Source: Takashimella koratensis (taxonomy: Eukaryota; Basidiomycota; Tremellomycetes; Trichosporonales; Tetragoniomycetaceae). Taken from it: DNA of 64,000 nt. Of the stretch, positions 20,682 through 33,345 are shown in pieces (positions within the stretch are counted from its first letter, which is position 1; the number at the start of each line of letters is the position of its first letter). Both the position numbers and the translations under genes were made by a program. Below the pieces are notes generated by a model that did not search any database, was not told the origin of the DNA, and saw nothing but the letters and a program-made list of their open reading frames with translations. The stretch is from positions 1,856,891-1,920,890 of the forward strand of contig BCKT01000004.1 in assembly GCA_003116875.1 (NCBI GenBank), read 5' to 3'.

Positions 20682-23600
20682 ATGTCCCCTGTACCTGTCC
20701 CACCATCCGTTGGCTCGGTCGTCCCTTCCGAAGACTGGTCAAACGACGATTCCTTCCAGTTTGACCTACCCACATCCAACGACCGTCGCTTATCCCTCCA
20801 ACTCGCACCTTCCCCAGCATCATCATCGAGCTCTCGATCCTCTCGCAATTCCCTGGGAAACCAGCCGCACGCGGGCTCACCACTACGCACGTCGCATACG
20901 GCTGGACCGTCTCGGGCGTTGCTAGCGAGCAAAGAAGGCGATAATAAAGACGACGCCGACTTCGACTTTGACTTTGATCAAACCAACGCCAACACCCTGA
21001 CGCTCAAGGGCAAGTCGAGTCGACACGCTCACTCGAAATCCGAGGTCCTCCCATCCTCCCACTCTGCCCAAGGACTAAAAGGCGCAACATCCCCTTCACC
21101 GCCCGTCAAAACTGGCTCGAAACTCAAACACATCTCGGCAGAGATCACCGGCGTCGGTCCCGCTGGAGTCGGGACAATCACTCGCCTTGGTTCTAATCCT
21201 CGCTCCTCACCCTCGTCATCATCCAAGATACCCGCGGGGCTGAGTCTACCCATGGGCACTGTTCGTGCGCGCGCCAAGGCGATCGAGAAGGCATGGGAGG
21301 CGGACCTCGACTTTGGTCAAGAGACGTCGGGAAAGGGTAGCGGGTCAAACGGGATTCGTCGATTGACCTTGTCTCCGCCAAAGAAAGCGGTCATGCCTGA
21401 CCCCGCAGAACTTGACGATCTCGGTTTCGACCTGAACGACATGGAAGATGACGACAAAGAGGCAACGCTCAAAGCTGGCGCAACAATCAAGGCGATGCTC
21501 CCGCCTCCCCGGTCTCGACCGTCAACGTCGACTCCAGTCACCACGCCGCCCACAAACAGGACTATCAAGCAGTCTCATATGACTTCGTCTACCAACGCTG
21601 TTGATCTCGACGCTGATCTCGAAGACGATTTCGCCCTACCTCTGAACCTCACAAACCTCACTCTCGCGTCTCAGCAGCAACGGCCCGACCCTTGGTTTTC
21701 AAACGTCAGTCACCGGGCTCCTCGCATGTCGGGTGAGACTGATCAATGGACGTCGCCAACGACTTCGAGCGCTGGGAGAAAAAGCGGTGGGGATGGGTTT
21801 GGATGGGACAGCCCGGTTGGCAAGAGAGAGAGGCTTTCGGAGACCAGCGCCACTAGCCTCAGCGAGGGACCAGAGGCAAACGATGCCAAGGGCAAGAACC
21901 TGCCAACTGGGGAGGAGGACTTTGACCACGACCACGACGACTTGGATGAAGAGGAAGATATGGAATCTGGACTTGTCCTCCCGACCGAAACCTTTTTCTC
22001 ACCTCATCGCGCGACCGCACTCAACCGCATCCTCGACCAAAAGCGCAACCAGCAGTACCCCGCGCCCATCCCAGGTCGCCAAACACCGGAACGTATTTCG
22101 TCCCCGGCACACCACGGGCGCCACGCTGCCGACGAGTCGTTCGAGGACGGTCTTGTGCTGGACAACCCACGTGCCGAACTGAGTCAACACCGTTTGAACA
22201 AGTCTCGCAAGGCGCGCACTGTCCCCGTCCCATTCACTCTTGGTCGCCGACACGATCGAAAGTCTGGGTCGAGCGATAGAGCTATCACGGGGATCCTTCC
22301 AACAATGTCGACACTCGGCTTGACAGGTCTCCGCAGCCATTCGTCTGGCACTGTCGGGCAACGCTCAGATATTCCCTTGGTGTTGGCTCGGGATCGAGAA
22401 GCGACCTTGTCACGAACACGACATGCCTCGGCAGCTTCGGGTTCGGCTTCGTCAATGCCCCCACCGTCATTCATTCCTCGCGTCTCGTCGAACCATGAGC
22501 TTCCGACACATCCTCAAACCCCAATGTCATCTCGTCTTCGTCATCAGAAATCGCATTACAATCTTACCCCGCACTCGGTCGTGCCGTCGCCCAGCTTGAC
22601 ACGAAAGCAGTCTCTCGCGAGCTTACAAGATGCTGTGGCCGCAGGTCATGTGCACGTCGACCACCAGTTCCCACCTTTGCCTCCGCCGCCTGACGCCAAC
22701 GTGGGCCATACCAGCGCTCCTAACACGCAGAGGAACGGGTACTCCCTGGCATCTGCCTCCTCTAGACTGACCATGCCAACGTCGTCTTCTCGAGCCAAGA
22801 TCCGACCACCGGTTCACTCCGTCTTTGCTCGTCCGTCGGATATCACACCCAGCAGCTCGGGAAGCTCTATATCGACCAATGGGCTGGCGACGCCTCGATC
22901 AAGGCATGTGCCCAGGGTCATGGAGGTTCCGCGTCGGATGAGGAATTGGGGCGATGGGACGGAACTCGAGGGAATTGAAGACCTCAGAGTTGAAGACGAT
23001 CGAGGATCCATTGGACTGGTGAAGCCTAGTAAGAGAAGTGAGTGGAATGGTGCTAGGCAGGAATATTTAGCTGACTTGCACCAGATGACATGGTTAGGTC
23101 ACGACAAGACGACGTCAAGCGTAAAAAGTCTGAAACGAGCAGGCGGAATAAGCAGCGCAAGCCTGCCATGCTAATCAAACACCTTGGCGCGGTAGATAAG
23201 AAGAAAGGTAGGCTGGAATGCTAGGGTCTCGCTGACTCCAGTCGTCGGCGAGATGACGTGGAACCCTCAGACGTTGCGATGGGAAGGGAACGAAGGTGTT
23301 CTCCGTGACTTTGACGCTGTCGCTTCGTCTAGTCGACCAGCATTGATTGCGCACTACACCGGCTCGTCCGTCGGCGGTGTCACCTCGCCGTCCAACCCTG
23401 CGGGCTCGACTATTCGGATCGTTGGCGATATGCGGTTTGATCCCGAACGCATGTGTTGGGTATCAGTCAATGCCGAAGACGAAGAGCCCGATCCGTTCGA
23501 GGGGATGGCCGATGACGAGGACGACGATGCGTGGGGAGGCTCAGCGTCTCGCGGTGGTACCATCACTCGAGCGTCGGGGAAGAAACTCGTCGCTGTGGGT

Positions 23601-23918
23601 CTCACGTCGCCGAGTGCAACAAGCTCCAGTACGAGTCAGTGGTCTGGGCGCCTGGCTAGTGACAGCGGGTTCAGCGGGTACAGCAGTGTCGCTAGTGCAG
23701 GATGGGAAGATCGTGTCCCGCCCGCTCAAAGTCTGTCGGCGGCGCTAGGAGGGGGAGCAGAGCAGCTGTGGGATGAATGCCGAGAGGCAGAGGAACGGCA
23801 TCGTCGTGAGATGAAGGGATGGGTGATGCGGCCGATCCAGGCTGGGGAGGGCAAAGATAGAGAGAGGAGAGAGGAGAAGAGGTTGTGGGAGATTAGAAAT
23901 CTGGCTCTCAGATCGTGA
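20682..23918 (+). CDS. BYR4: Byr4/Bfa1-like component of the septation/mitotic-exit two-part GAP
   Basis: Three exons (20682-23037, 23085-23207, 23242-23918) join in frame to 1051 residues. Most of the protein is disordered and Ser-rich, with acidic patches (DADFDFDFDQ, EEDFDHDHDDLDEEEDME). The recognisable part is C-terminal: KKKVVGEMTWNPQTLRWEGN, VLRDFD, then IVGDMRFDPERMCWVSVNAE, which matches the C-terminal block of fungal Byr4/Bfa1. Those proteins sit on the spindle pole body and, with Cdc16/Bub2, inhibit the Spg1/Tem1 GTPase. The spacer between the two blocks and the length agree with basidiomycete relatives as I know them. The acceptor at 23085 gives the basic stretch KRKKSETSRRNKQRK that leads into the conserved block. 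Confidence 0.82.
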
Positions 23919-24134
23919 TGAGAGGTTGTACATGATGTGTATATGCATAACGACCTCATGATAGAGACGTGAAGGACGTGATGAGAATCAGAAGCGCCGG
24001 AGTACCCAAGACGGAACGAAAAAGTAAAGATGCAGTCCTTGTCCTCAAGACAAACCAGAATCCTTAGGGGGGTGACTGTGCGGTCCAAGTCCAACCAGAG
24101 CGAGAATAAGGGTCCTACACACAGGTCAACCCGT

Positions 24135-24913
24135 CTAAGGACCAGCCGCGCCACCGTTGTTGACAAACGAATCGACAAACGCGTCTCGTCGATCCAGCTT
24201 GTCGCTCGTATCCCGTGCCTCGAACAGACTTCGCCCCTCTTTCGCCTTGACACGGTCATCTTTGAGCATTCTAAGAGGAGTCAGTCAAAGCGTGCTGCGC
24301 AGATCAGAAACATACCGGTTGTCTACTCGTGCGTCCTCGCCTTCGACTCCGATCATGGCTTGCGGCTCTTTTGCCTCAATGACCTGTAACAGGATATTGC
24401 CCGTCAGTTGCTTGCCCGACATCGACGCTCAATTGTCAAGGTTAAATCCACTCACGTATTGGTTGTCACAGTGAGGGCAGTACTCGTCGGCCTCCTCATA
24501 ATCGGTCATGTCTTTCCGGAACGCCTTTTTGCACTGGCGATGCAACGCGAGACAAAAGTCAGCATGGAGCAGACAATCAGGACCTGTTCACATACCTTCT
24601 TACACATGAATGCCATTTCCATCGTCTTTCGTAAGTTGTGATCTTGCGTTTCTGCGTGACATTGAGGGCACTGGTAAAGAAAGGGTAGACCGGGACGAGT
24701 CAGAAAAGTACACTTTGTAGAACAGACAGAGAGGAAGCAATAAAGCTGCGTTTGACAAGAGATAACAGCTCACTCACGTCGAACCATTTCTGGCAGCAAG
24801 GAGCACGGATGGCGACCTGTGCGTTCAGAATATGTTTGCTGCGATGTGTCAGTGAGTGACATGCGAAACAGACGCGGCGAAGCGATGTTGTGTCTCCAGA
24901 TCACTCACCACAT
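24135..24913 (-). CDS. CHY-type zinc-finger protein
   Basis: Six exons (24913-24909, 24838-24778, 24670-24596, 24533-24456, 24383-24316, 24270-24135) join in frame to 140 residues. The order of zinc ligands is plain: MCKH, VAIRAPCCQKWFDCPQCHAE, HNLRKTMEMAFMCKKCKKAF, then YCPHCDNQYV. This is the CHY-type zinc finger found in plant RCHY1 ligases and in stand-alone fungal proteins; there is no RING here. The first coding exon is only five bases (ATG TG), yet it is required for the conserved MCKH start. The C-terminal third is charged and ends in Gly/Ala. Role unknown, probably protein binding. Confidence 0.85.
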
Positions 24914-25267
24914 GGCTGTATCGAGGATGAGAGAGAGACGGAGGCCTGCTGAGGTTGTGGTCGTCCTGAGTTGGGGTTAGGGGCAATGGCAAGATGAAGA
25001 TGTCGACCAGGACTGATATTAGGGTCGCCAGACGCGTGTGAAGGTTAGTACGAGCCGGGACGACATTTAGTTATTATCGGGACTGGGTCAAGTAGAAACG
25101 GGTGTTCAGCTTGCTAAACGCGCACCCAGATGCACTTGTGTACACACTTTGCTTGCTGCGTTCAGTCCCCACCCGCGCATGTTGTTGTTGTCGTGCCGCC
25201 TGCATTTTCACTTTCAACATCCCCTCTGGCCCCCCTCCCTCTACCCCCTCCCCTCTGTCCCGCCGCG
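24914..25267. other. Divergent promoter region with a C/T-rich leader
   Basis: 354 nt between the CHY gene and the coiled-coil gene; a pyrimidine-rich stretch (about 25212-25262) precedes the ATG at 25268. No coding exon recognised. Confidence 0.5.
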
Positions 25268-27486
25268 ATGGACTCGGAATCCATCATAAAGGCCATCGCC
25301 AACTTGCACCAACACCAGCAAGCTACCGCGACCGCGACTGCAACACCACCTCCCGCGGCCCTCACCTCAGCTCTCTCCCCGCATACCAACGACTCTCTCC
25401 AATCTCAAGTTCACGACAACGCCGTTGACCAAGAGACACCTCACCATATCGACCTCTTACAATTTGATCTCGAGCAGCATTCCGAACCAGTACTTGACAA
25501 TGTCGAAGCAGAAAGCGTCGCGCTTATAGTCGACGGTGACGAGCCGGACCAAAGCTTAACAGAGCCGCAAGCAGGGCCATCAACATCGCATTATACCACA
25601 GCAACGATCGTCTCTTCCGGACCAACTCGACAAAGACGGCATGCCAAGCGGCCACAAACGGTATTGGCGACTACCGACGACGATATCAGTCTCTGGGATG
25701 TGGAGCGATTACGGGCTGAAGTCATCCGGCTACGTCGAGAAGTGCAAGAGCTGCGCCAACTACAAGCGCTCACCGTTGCGGCTGTTGCGGCCGAGACGAT
25801 GGTAGCTCAGACGCAAGCCGACAGTTTCGATACTGCTGATGACGAGATTCCGGAGGTCGAAGCCTCTGGAAAATCCGCAGAGGCGGAAGAGTCAGAACTG
25901 GTCGAACCAGAGTTGCCTACCGACCATGATCTGAAATCACTGTCAACCAAACAACCCGGTCGCAAAGGGAAACGGAAACGAGGAGTTGACGTCTCCCACG
26001 TCGATGAAAACACCCAAGATGGGGCTGAGAGGAAAGCTTCAAGGCGAGATGAAGGCACTGGGAAGAGAGTCGAGATTAAAAGAAAGCCTGAACTGGCCAG
26101 AGCTGTCCGATCCAAGGTATGTTGTTCTCTTGGCATTGAGCTGACGGACATAGATCCGCTACTCGATGGGTATCGAAGACAACGATCCGATTCCAGCTCC
26201 TTCACCATTCCCACCTCCAGATCGTGGTGGCTTCTGGGTACCCAATTGGCACAAGGGTTTGAACGACGTTACAAACATGACCGTATGTCTATCGTCGCTT
26301 CTCATACTGACATTAGTGGCTGGACCGAGTGTGCGGCGAGCTTATTGACGAAGCGACGTCAGGCCAGGCATGGCGAAAGGTTCCAGAGGGTGATTTGGAC
26401 GCGGATATCGTCAAGGTGAGAACGGCGATTGGACTTTACTGACATCAGACTGCCTCGATCACCGCGTTCCATAACATGGCGAAAAAGTACAAAAACGAAT
26501 CGAGACCCGATTCTGAATTGCGCAAGGAGCGATGGGCCAAGATACGCCGTCGATGGGGCCGCAAAGACCTCGTGAGTGTTATCACTTCGGATGATGCTGA
26601 TATGTAGAAACAAAAAAGACGGGCGAGAGCGGCTTTGGAACCAGAATTTGGACAGCAGCTCCCACCTGCTGCTCTTCATCTCGACTACATGTCTTCGGAG
26701 TATTCCTCGCAAGGTGACGATACGGACGACGATACGGCCGACGCGATGGAACCCGTCTTATCCCGTGATCAACGTCGTGCTCTTCGGCATTTGAAGTGGG
26801 ATAGCATGTCTCTTCGCGATGAGTCTGCGAACCCCGGGAAAGGAGGATGGGCTGAAGGCATGACGGAAAAGATGCTTGAGGTGCGGACGCCGACTTGGCG
26901 AAGCGAGAAGCTTAACGAGGTTTATCGTCGCTTGGACCAGATCTCGGCAGAGCAAGTCGCCAGACGCTCTGGACGTGCGGCTAGTTTGGACGCAGCGGCA
27001 GATATCGTCGCGGTCTCTGGGTTGGCGCTTTCAGGTCCAGAAGTTGGCAGTAGCCTCGCAGTCGGAACTGGCCACGACACTGCAGTGGGCAACGGTGACG
27101 GCGTTGATGACGCCAACATAGCCACCGTTGTCAAGACTACAAAAGCAGGGCATGTCGCGCCGTCCCATAAACGATTCACGATGCCACGCGGGCTAATGCG
27201 TTCTGGTCGTCATCCAAGGGAGACTGGTGATGAATGGATGTGGGCGAGCGGAGAACCTGGAAATTGGCCACGTCGAGAGGAGAAGAAGATAACGGCGGAG
27301 GAGGAGGAAGCGGTGGTGGAAGATGGTGGAATGGTCCTTGACATGAACAATGTCGACGTCGCGGAGATGATCGACCCGTCGCATCTCGCCGACGTGTATG
27401 GGTCGTGGCCAGATGGTCGAGTTGGCGAAGGGGAAGCGGGAGGGGACGACGGGGTTGACGTCAGCCAGTCGACGCTGACGTTCTGA
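25268..27486 (+). CDS. Unknown protein with coiled coil and basic regions
   Basis: Five exons (25268-26116, 26154-26282, 26317-26415, 26449-26571, 26608-27486) join in frame to 692 residues. I do not recognise the family. Visible parts: an acidic N-terminal third; a strong leucine-zipper-like heptad segment around residues 138-172 (LWDVERLRAEVIRLRREVQ); a basic patch with nuclear-import character (GRKGKRKRG, KRVEIKRKPELARAVRSK); a more globular centre (GGFWVPNWHKGLNDV, FHNMAKKYKN) with basic RRRWGRKDLKQKRRARAA; and an acidic C-terminus. Likely nuclear. The downstream ATG at 25268 is preferred over an in-frame ATG at 25130 because it directly follows the C/T-rich leader. The intron positions are supported by frame. 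Confidence 0.7.
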
Positions 27487-27738
27487 TGGGAGCGTCTTAA
27501 GGGGCGGTGCAGTGGTCACAAGCTCAATGTATACTAGAGTACATTTGTTGGCGTTTGTATGTATCTACACAATTGCATGAAGAATGAACAGAAGCACCAA
27601 GTGGCCATCTCTCCCGACTTTTCAGGAACCGTCTGTTCGGTCTTGGGCCGGCAACATCCGACTCGACATTGACACTTGTCATTTTCCTCCCTGTCCATCG
27701 CTGTTCATTCCCATCTCAACCATCATCTCATCCCAATC

Positions 27739-28261
27739 ATGTCGCGTCGATCAGCCACCTCCTTGTTCTTCGCCTATTGCCCAGATTACACCGTCGCCGG
27801 GACCCTCGAACGCCGTCTCGCCGCGCGGCCTGCCCATTTCGCCCAGTTCGCGATCGACAAGGAAGCAGGACGAGCCGGTGCGTGGATGTTTATCTCCCTC
27901 TCTTTACCAGACTGCCTGATCAATACCTTTGCCCTCCTCTTTCACACATTCCCCTTCTTGTCCCCTCTGTGGTTAGCCCGCGCAATTTGCTAACAATTGG
28001 GCAGAATTCGGTCGAGGATACCTCCCCCCACCCGACTCACCTTTGCACGCGAGCCCATCGCTGAACGGGATCCAAGCCATGGCCGGCTCCGTTTTATTCT
28101 TGCGCTACCCGACCTTGGCCGACGCTTGGGCTAGGATCAAAGCCGACCCTTACTGGATTCAAGGCGTGTGGGACCAGGACAAAGTGGTGATCGAGGAGTT
28201 TATCGACATGGCCGTATCAGCTCCGAAGAATGTTGAGCAGGCCGACGCGACCAAGGCGTAA
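27739..28261 (+). CDS. YCII-related domain protein
   Basis: Two exons (27739-27877 and 28005-28261) join in frame to 131 residues. The pattern is that of YCII-related small proteins with the dimeric alpha/beta-barrel fold: LFFAYCPDYTVAGTLERRLA, RPAHFA, then GIQAMAGSVLFLRYPTLADA, KADPYWIQGVWD and the closing VVIEEFIDMA. Their biochemical role is mostly unknown. Convergent with the regulator gene that ends at 28389. Confidence 0.82.
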
Positions 28262-28388
28262 CACGCTCAGCCGTGGACAGGTAGTGCAGTGAGTCGATAG
28301 TAGCAGCAGATTCAATGGTTCAAAAAATGCATTTTGTCCTGTTTTGCTGGTGGTGTACAGTATATCGACGGCAAAAATCGCTCGCAAG

Positions 28389-31356
28389 CTACATTTGCTG
28401 CCCCATCCCGCTCACCCCTCCATGATCAATGCCCACTGCCCAATCAGCCTGCATGAGGCTACACCACTGCTCAAAGAAATCTGGTTCGGTCGAAATCTGC
28501 TCCAAAGAGTCGGTGGCCACCTTCTTTGGCAGAGCTTGAAGCATCGGAATGTCGACGACGGCATTGGCGCTGGGTGTCATGCTGGGCGAGACCTCAATGA
28601 GGTTGCAGGTTCGGGCAAACTCCGAGAGCAGCTCGGCAGAGCGAGTGCCTGCAGGTCGCTGGTCAAGGAGTCAGCTTCTTGAATATACCACGACCATGGA
28701 CGGTTGACATACATGAGCTCCAAGACGACGCAAGACAGTGATCGAGGTAGTGAGACCGTGCATCGCTAGTTGGTCGAGAGGCGAAACGTTAGCCCCAGAT
28801 CGGACGTGCAAAAGCACGCCTATCAGTCCAGCGCCTGCTTGCGTGATCTGTGCGATCTGACCATGGTGAGCCAGAGAACCATCAATGACTTACGGCATGG
28901 GCTCCAAAGAAATCCAGACGTCCTCGAGAGTCAATGACGCTATATGTCCCTACGATAGCCAATGCCGCTAACGTATCAGCTCGTTCTCATCGCATGTAAC
29001 CTACACTGGACCATTTGCACAATGATAGACTGCTCCTCAGCCGCATCAACAGCCGCTGCATCCGACTTTGCGATGAGGTTGGAGAACCTGTGCCGAACGC
29101 AGAGGAGACGAATGAAGTGGACGAGCATGAAACACCTCGTTCGCTCGAAGAAGCGTACACTGTCCGGGTCTGCAACAGTCGCTGGCGAGTAAGACCAATC
29201 GCCGTGCAGACCATCGGTGATGCGAGGAAGAAGATCCAATTCGTCGGGGACAGTATACACAGGCGGTGTCGATGACGAGACGAAAGATAAGAACGTGGTA
29301 GGACCTTCGCGCTCAACACTGTTTATGCGAGTGATTCTAAGGGGCGTCAGTAGAATCCGTTTCAAAACCACTCACGTTCGCTCGAGGATGGTGTGCAAAC
29401 GGATGGCGATAACAAAGCCCGCCATGACAGACGGCGCGTCTGGTGGCTGAGTACCAATCCCTCTCTCTACCGAGATATGGATATCATCGACGGCAGCTGG
29501 CTCCTCCAGACCTGCACAGCTCAGCATGGGACAAACGAGACCACCCACCGATATCGGCCAGGCGAAGAATAGGAGGTCGACCGTATGTGCAGCTTGCTTT
29601 GATGTTCTGGCAGTACAGTGCCCAGAGAGTACGCTTTTGAACTTCCAAGTCGATACTGCTTCATCAGCCTCGCGCCAACATAGTACTCACGCGGTGAAAG
29701 CACCGTATTCATTCTGACTTCGGTGTAGGCCCATATCGATTGCCATCCTGTTACTGTCAACGAAGCCGTCGTCTGATCACAACTCACGAGATAGCCAGAC
29801 TCAGATACGACCATAACAGTCCCGGCCGCGCCGTTCCCTCTTGCACAACGGATAGGTTGAACAATGCCTGCACGAGATGAATGTCTGCTCGATCTGCTGC
29901 CGCATCCAAAGTGACTTGACGGGCTAGCTCGATCAAGTCGGCTCGCAAAGTACCAGAAAGATTCCCAGCGGCAGGGGTTGACAGGCGAGGATCGTATGTA
30001 TATCGCGAGGATAGAGCTCCAACAGAAAGGATGAGAGCGACGAACGACGTTTGCGACCGGCTGGCTGGGTTGGCATACCGACGGAGGAAGGTTGGCGCAT
30101 GGAGTACAGGCCATACTATACCGAGTCAGAGGGGACACTGCACTCTTGCTTACATAGATGTGAGATGGTGAAGTACGACCGAACAAGCCTACGGATCAGT
30201 CAAGGTGTTGCAGCCATTACTCACGAATCCATAAGGTCCTGTGGGCAGACTGCGAGTACCCGACCCCACAACGCGTCATCTCGCAGCGTATTGTCGATCG
30301 CGCTTGAAGGAAACGCCTCGGGGGATACCGAGACGGCCGCTCCCAGTCCAATGGCCGTGGACAGCGATAACCATTCCTCCTTCACTTCCCGGGCTGACGT
30401 TGACGGATTGACTTTGAGCCTGTCCAGTAGGGGCATCCCGCTGCATTTGTCAGCTTGTTCTTGGGCTCAAGCCACTCACCTGGAAGGTCCCAGCCACTTT
30501 GTCTGCCCGACGTTGTCTCTGTGGTGCTGGATCAGTGGGAGGACTGTCGGTAATGGCGGATGTGGACTCACCGATACAAGAGATCGTCGTTGTTTGAAGG
30601 CACGGGCGGGCGCGGTGGTACCGAAGAAGTCGAGACGCCGAGAGGATTGGCAAGGGGCTGACCGACGCCAAACGGATCGACGACCTGCGCTGTAGGTTGG
30701 ACACCCAATTCTCCAAGCAAGGAATCGTCGAAACCGTCCGGCTGGTTGGATGAGGAGGCCAACATTGACATGTCGAAGGGCGTCTCTGGTTGAAGCGTGG
30801 ACTCTCCTAGCGTCTCTGCAGCCAGTCGAACGAGGTCAAGCTCAGTGGTGGATAGCGATGCGGAGGCCGACGTCGTCCCGCCAGATATGCTTGCGAGGAG
30901 CGACTCGAGGTTGCGTAGCCTGTTTTCCAAACTGTTTCTCTCCCTACTCGATGTATGTTAATGGGTGATGATCGAGATGCTGGTTCAACTCACTTTGGTC
31001 GAGGTCCGCGTTTGAGGATTGGAGCGTCGTGCGTACACGTCGCGCCAGCCTCGGCACAGTTCCGACATGGAGTCTGTTCGTCTGCTCGTCGACAGGATAT
31101 CAGCCTGGAGAATTTGTTGTGCCCGTGTGCCCGCTGTCGCACGAGACTCACCGCAACGAGCTTTTCTCTTCCGACCTGGTCAAGCGTTGGTTAGTTGAGA
31201 CTATGGAGGAAGACATCAGAGCGGCCACTCACATCGGTCGCAGGCTCGAGAGACCCAATTCCTAGGCGCCTTGCCGCTAGACGGATCCTTGGAGGACGAT
31301 GGGACCGAGGAGGACATGGACGCCGCCGTGAAGGAGTTGAAGTCTGCCATGTTCAT
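28389..31356 (-). CDS. Zn2Cys6 transcription factor with fungal-specific regulatory domain
   Basis: Many short exons on the minus strand. The first exons join to CDRCRKRKARCDEQTPC and RNCAEAGATC, a complete Zn2Cys6 cluster, followed by a basic RGPRPKERNSLENRLRNLE linker/coiled coil. A Gln/Pro/Ser-rich stretch precedes the fungal_trans (middle homology) region, where LILSVGALSSRYTYDPRL, LLWSYLSLAI and MAIDMGLHRSQ are visible. It ends near AVGIDHGGVSGMGQQM. Expected to act in the nucleus as a pathway-specific regulator; its targets are unknown. Two in-frame ATGs (31356 and 31350) are possible starts. Not every internal exon boundary was resolved. Confidence 0.82.
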
Positions 31357-31859
31357 ATCTGAAGATGAATATTCGGACCCAGTCTAGTCAGCAGTAGCTC
31401 CTGGGTGTAATGATACGAGAAACCGACCCCGCTGTGGTTGGCGAGGCTCGATGGATGTTGGCTGGTCGATGGAGGGGGGGTCGGGAGATGAAGAAGGGGG
31501 ATGAAGAAACGAAAACAATGCGAAATTGAAATTATCGCTGGGCACCAGGGCGACCGACAAGCAGCGAGCACAAGGCATTCAGCAGCGAGCAGCGAGGAGC
31601 GAGCAGCATTGATGGACGGCAGCGGCGAGGCTTGACTCTGAGCATAGCTTGGCATAGTGCATAAACAACATGGCTCGTTACTGGTGACAGGTGCTAGACA
31701 ACAGATAGATTGGGGCTGCTCCCTCCCGGTCCCCTCTCCCCTCCCTCCCTTCGTCCTGCTACACATCGACGGGCTACTCATCGACTCACTCACTCTATCT
31801 AATCGTCTACGCTCCCGCTTCCCTCATACTCTCCTTGGCTCCAACGTCATCCATCGGCT
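31357..31859. other. Intergenic between the regulator and the GLTP gene
   Basis: 503 nt. An imperfect AGCAGCGAG repeat lies about 31573-31606, and the sequence is pyrimidine-rich near 31720-31750. No coding exon recognised. Confidence 0.5.
31573..31606. repeat. Imperfect GAGCAGC repeat
   Basis: Several variants of AGCAGCGAG/GAGCGAGCA in tandem in the promoter of the Zn2Cys6 gene. Confidence 0.6.
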
Positions 31860-32952
31860 TCAGATCTGACCATAGTCGCCAGCCTTGTACACCACTTCCA
31901 TCTTGGCCAGGATCCTCTCCAGTCCGCTGAGCCAGTCATCCAACTCTGGCATGACCTCCTCTTGCGGCTCGCCCAACACTGAGTAGAACTTGCTTCGATA
32001 AGGGACGGCCTTCATCGCAAGCTGGGTTAGGTGGGGAGTTGTCAGGGTCAGCAAAAGAAAGCAATGGTGATGCCCATATCAACTTACAGCGAAGATTGGT
32101 CGAACAACAATCCCATGGAAGGGCTTCAAAGTTTGACCATAAGCTCTAGTCATCGACGTCGAGACCTCCTCGGAAGGGTTGGCGAGGTTCATGCGCATTC
32201 CTAGGCAGGTGAAACGGAGCGATCTATCCACGGTAGTGGGTCTGTCAGCGACATTCTGCTGGTGAGGAGGAAACACTGACCTCAGCAGCCAGGTCAACGC
32301 ATTGGTGACCTCTTTCTTGCCTCCTCGCTTCTTATCTGTCTCTAGGATCCCCTCTAGCGTCGTCGCCGTCTCTGGATTCTCGGCAAGGTACGCACGGACT
32401 TTCTAAGGAGCAAGGCGGTTCAGCGGTGTTCAAGGAGTGGGCAGGTGGTTCTGGTCGAGGACGAGGAAGCACAGTATTGGTGGGTATCACAACAAAGCAG
32501 ACCATTGCCTTGACTCACTGTGATCTTGGAGAAGAGGTCTTGCCTGACAATGGCGAAGGGAGCGTTGGTGAACAGATCGAAGAAGGCGATCACCGCATCA
32601 TCGGCCTCGCAAAACTCGGAAGTGTTGATCCCTCCCTCGGTCGTGACGTCTTTGAAAGACTAATGTGGGCATCAGGTATCAGCTAGCTACTTGCGGTCAA
32701 GCGCATACTCGGTAAGAGACCTACGCGTTTGACTGTCTTGTAGAAGGGGATATCCCCCTCGAGCACGGGGGCTTCGGGCTTGCGGGCAGCAGGTGTAATG
32801 GAAGACACAGTCGGCGCCGAAGTCGAGATGGGCTCTGCGGTCTTTTCCTGACCAGCAACCGGCTGCTCATGTACCACGGCTTGGGCTCTGTCTGCTGCTT
32901 GCACTTGCAGTTGGGCGTCGGGAGCCGCGGTCTGAGCTGTGTCTGAGGACAT
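31860..32952 (-). CDS. Glycolipid transfer protein (GLTP) domain protein
   Basis: Exons join to a protein with an Ala/Gln-rich N-terminal arm of about 70 residues, then a GLTP fold: FCEADDAVIAFFDLFTNAPF, AIVRQDLFSKI, KVRAYLAENPETATTLEGIL, KKEVTNALTWLLRSLRF (the Trp and neighbouring residues of the headgroup site), AYGQTLKPFHGIVVRPIFALA (the His of the ligand site) and a final amphipathic helix. These cytosolic proteins move glucosylceramide-type lipids between membranes. The start at 32952 is the first ATG in frame with the fold. Confidence 0.88.
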
Positions 32953-33345
32953 GTTGTCGATGATGATGTATGATAGAGAAAGGAACGAGAGAGCAGGCCT
33001 TTGTATGGCTTCTATTAGTGCGCCCAGGTCGACGTCATCCACAAGTGGTCCGTGGGCTCTGTGGGCTCCGTAGGCCGCTCGGCCGTTGCTTGTCCCAAGA
33101 CCGAGACCGACGTTGGCTCAATCACGTCAACAGGCGACAACGACTGGACACATTACATTCATGGAGCATAAAGCGTTGTGAGTACTATACATATCAACGA
33201 CGATCAAGTGCACACAGCAAATAGCTCGACTCTCTAGAACCACGTCCCTTCGCAATCTCGGCGTCGCGGGCAGCCTGTTGCGTCCGTCCGCAGGCTTGCA
33301 ACTTTTAACAACCATGGCGACGACAGCTCTCAATGTCTTCTGTAA
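32953..33345. other. Intergenic between GLTP and MFS genes
   Basis: 393 nt between the GLTP start and the stop of the upstream MFS gene, both on the minus strand. No extra coding exon or repeat seen. Confidence 0.5.
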
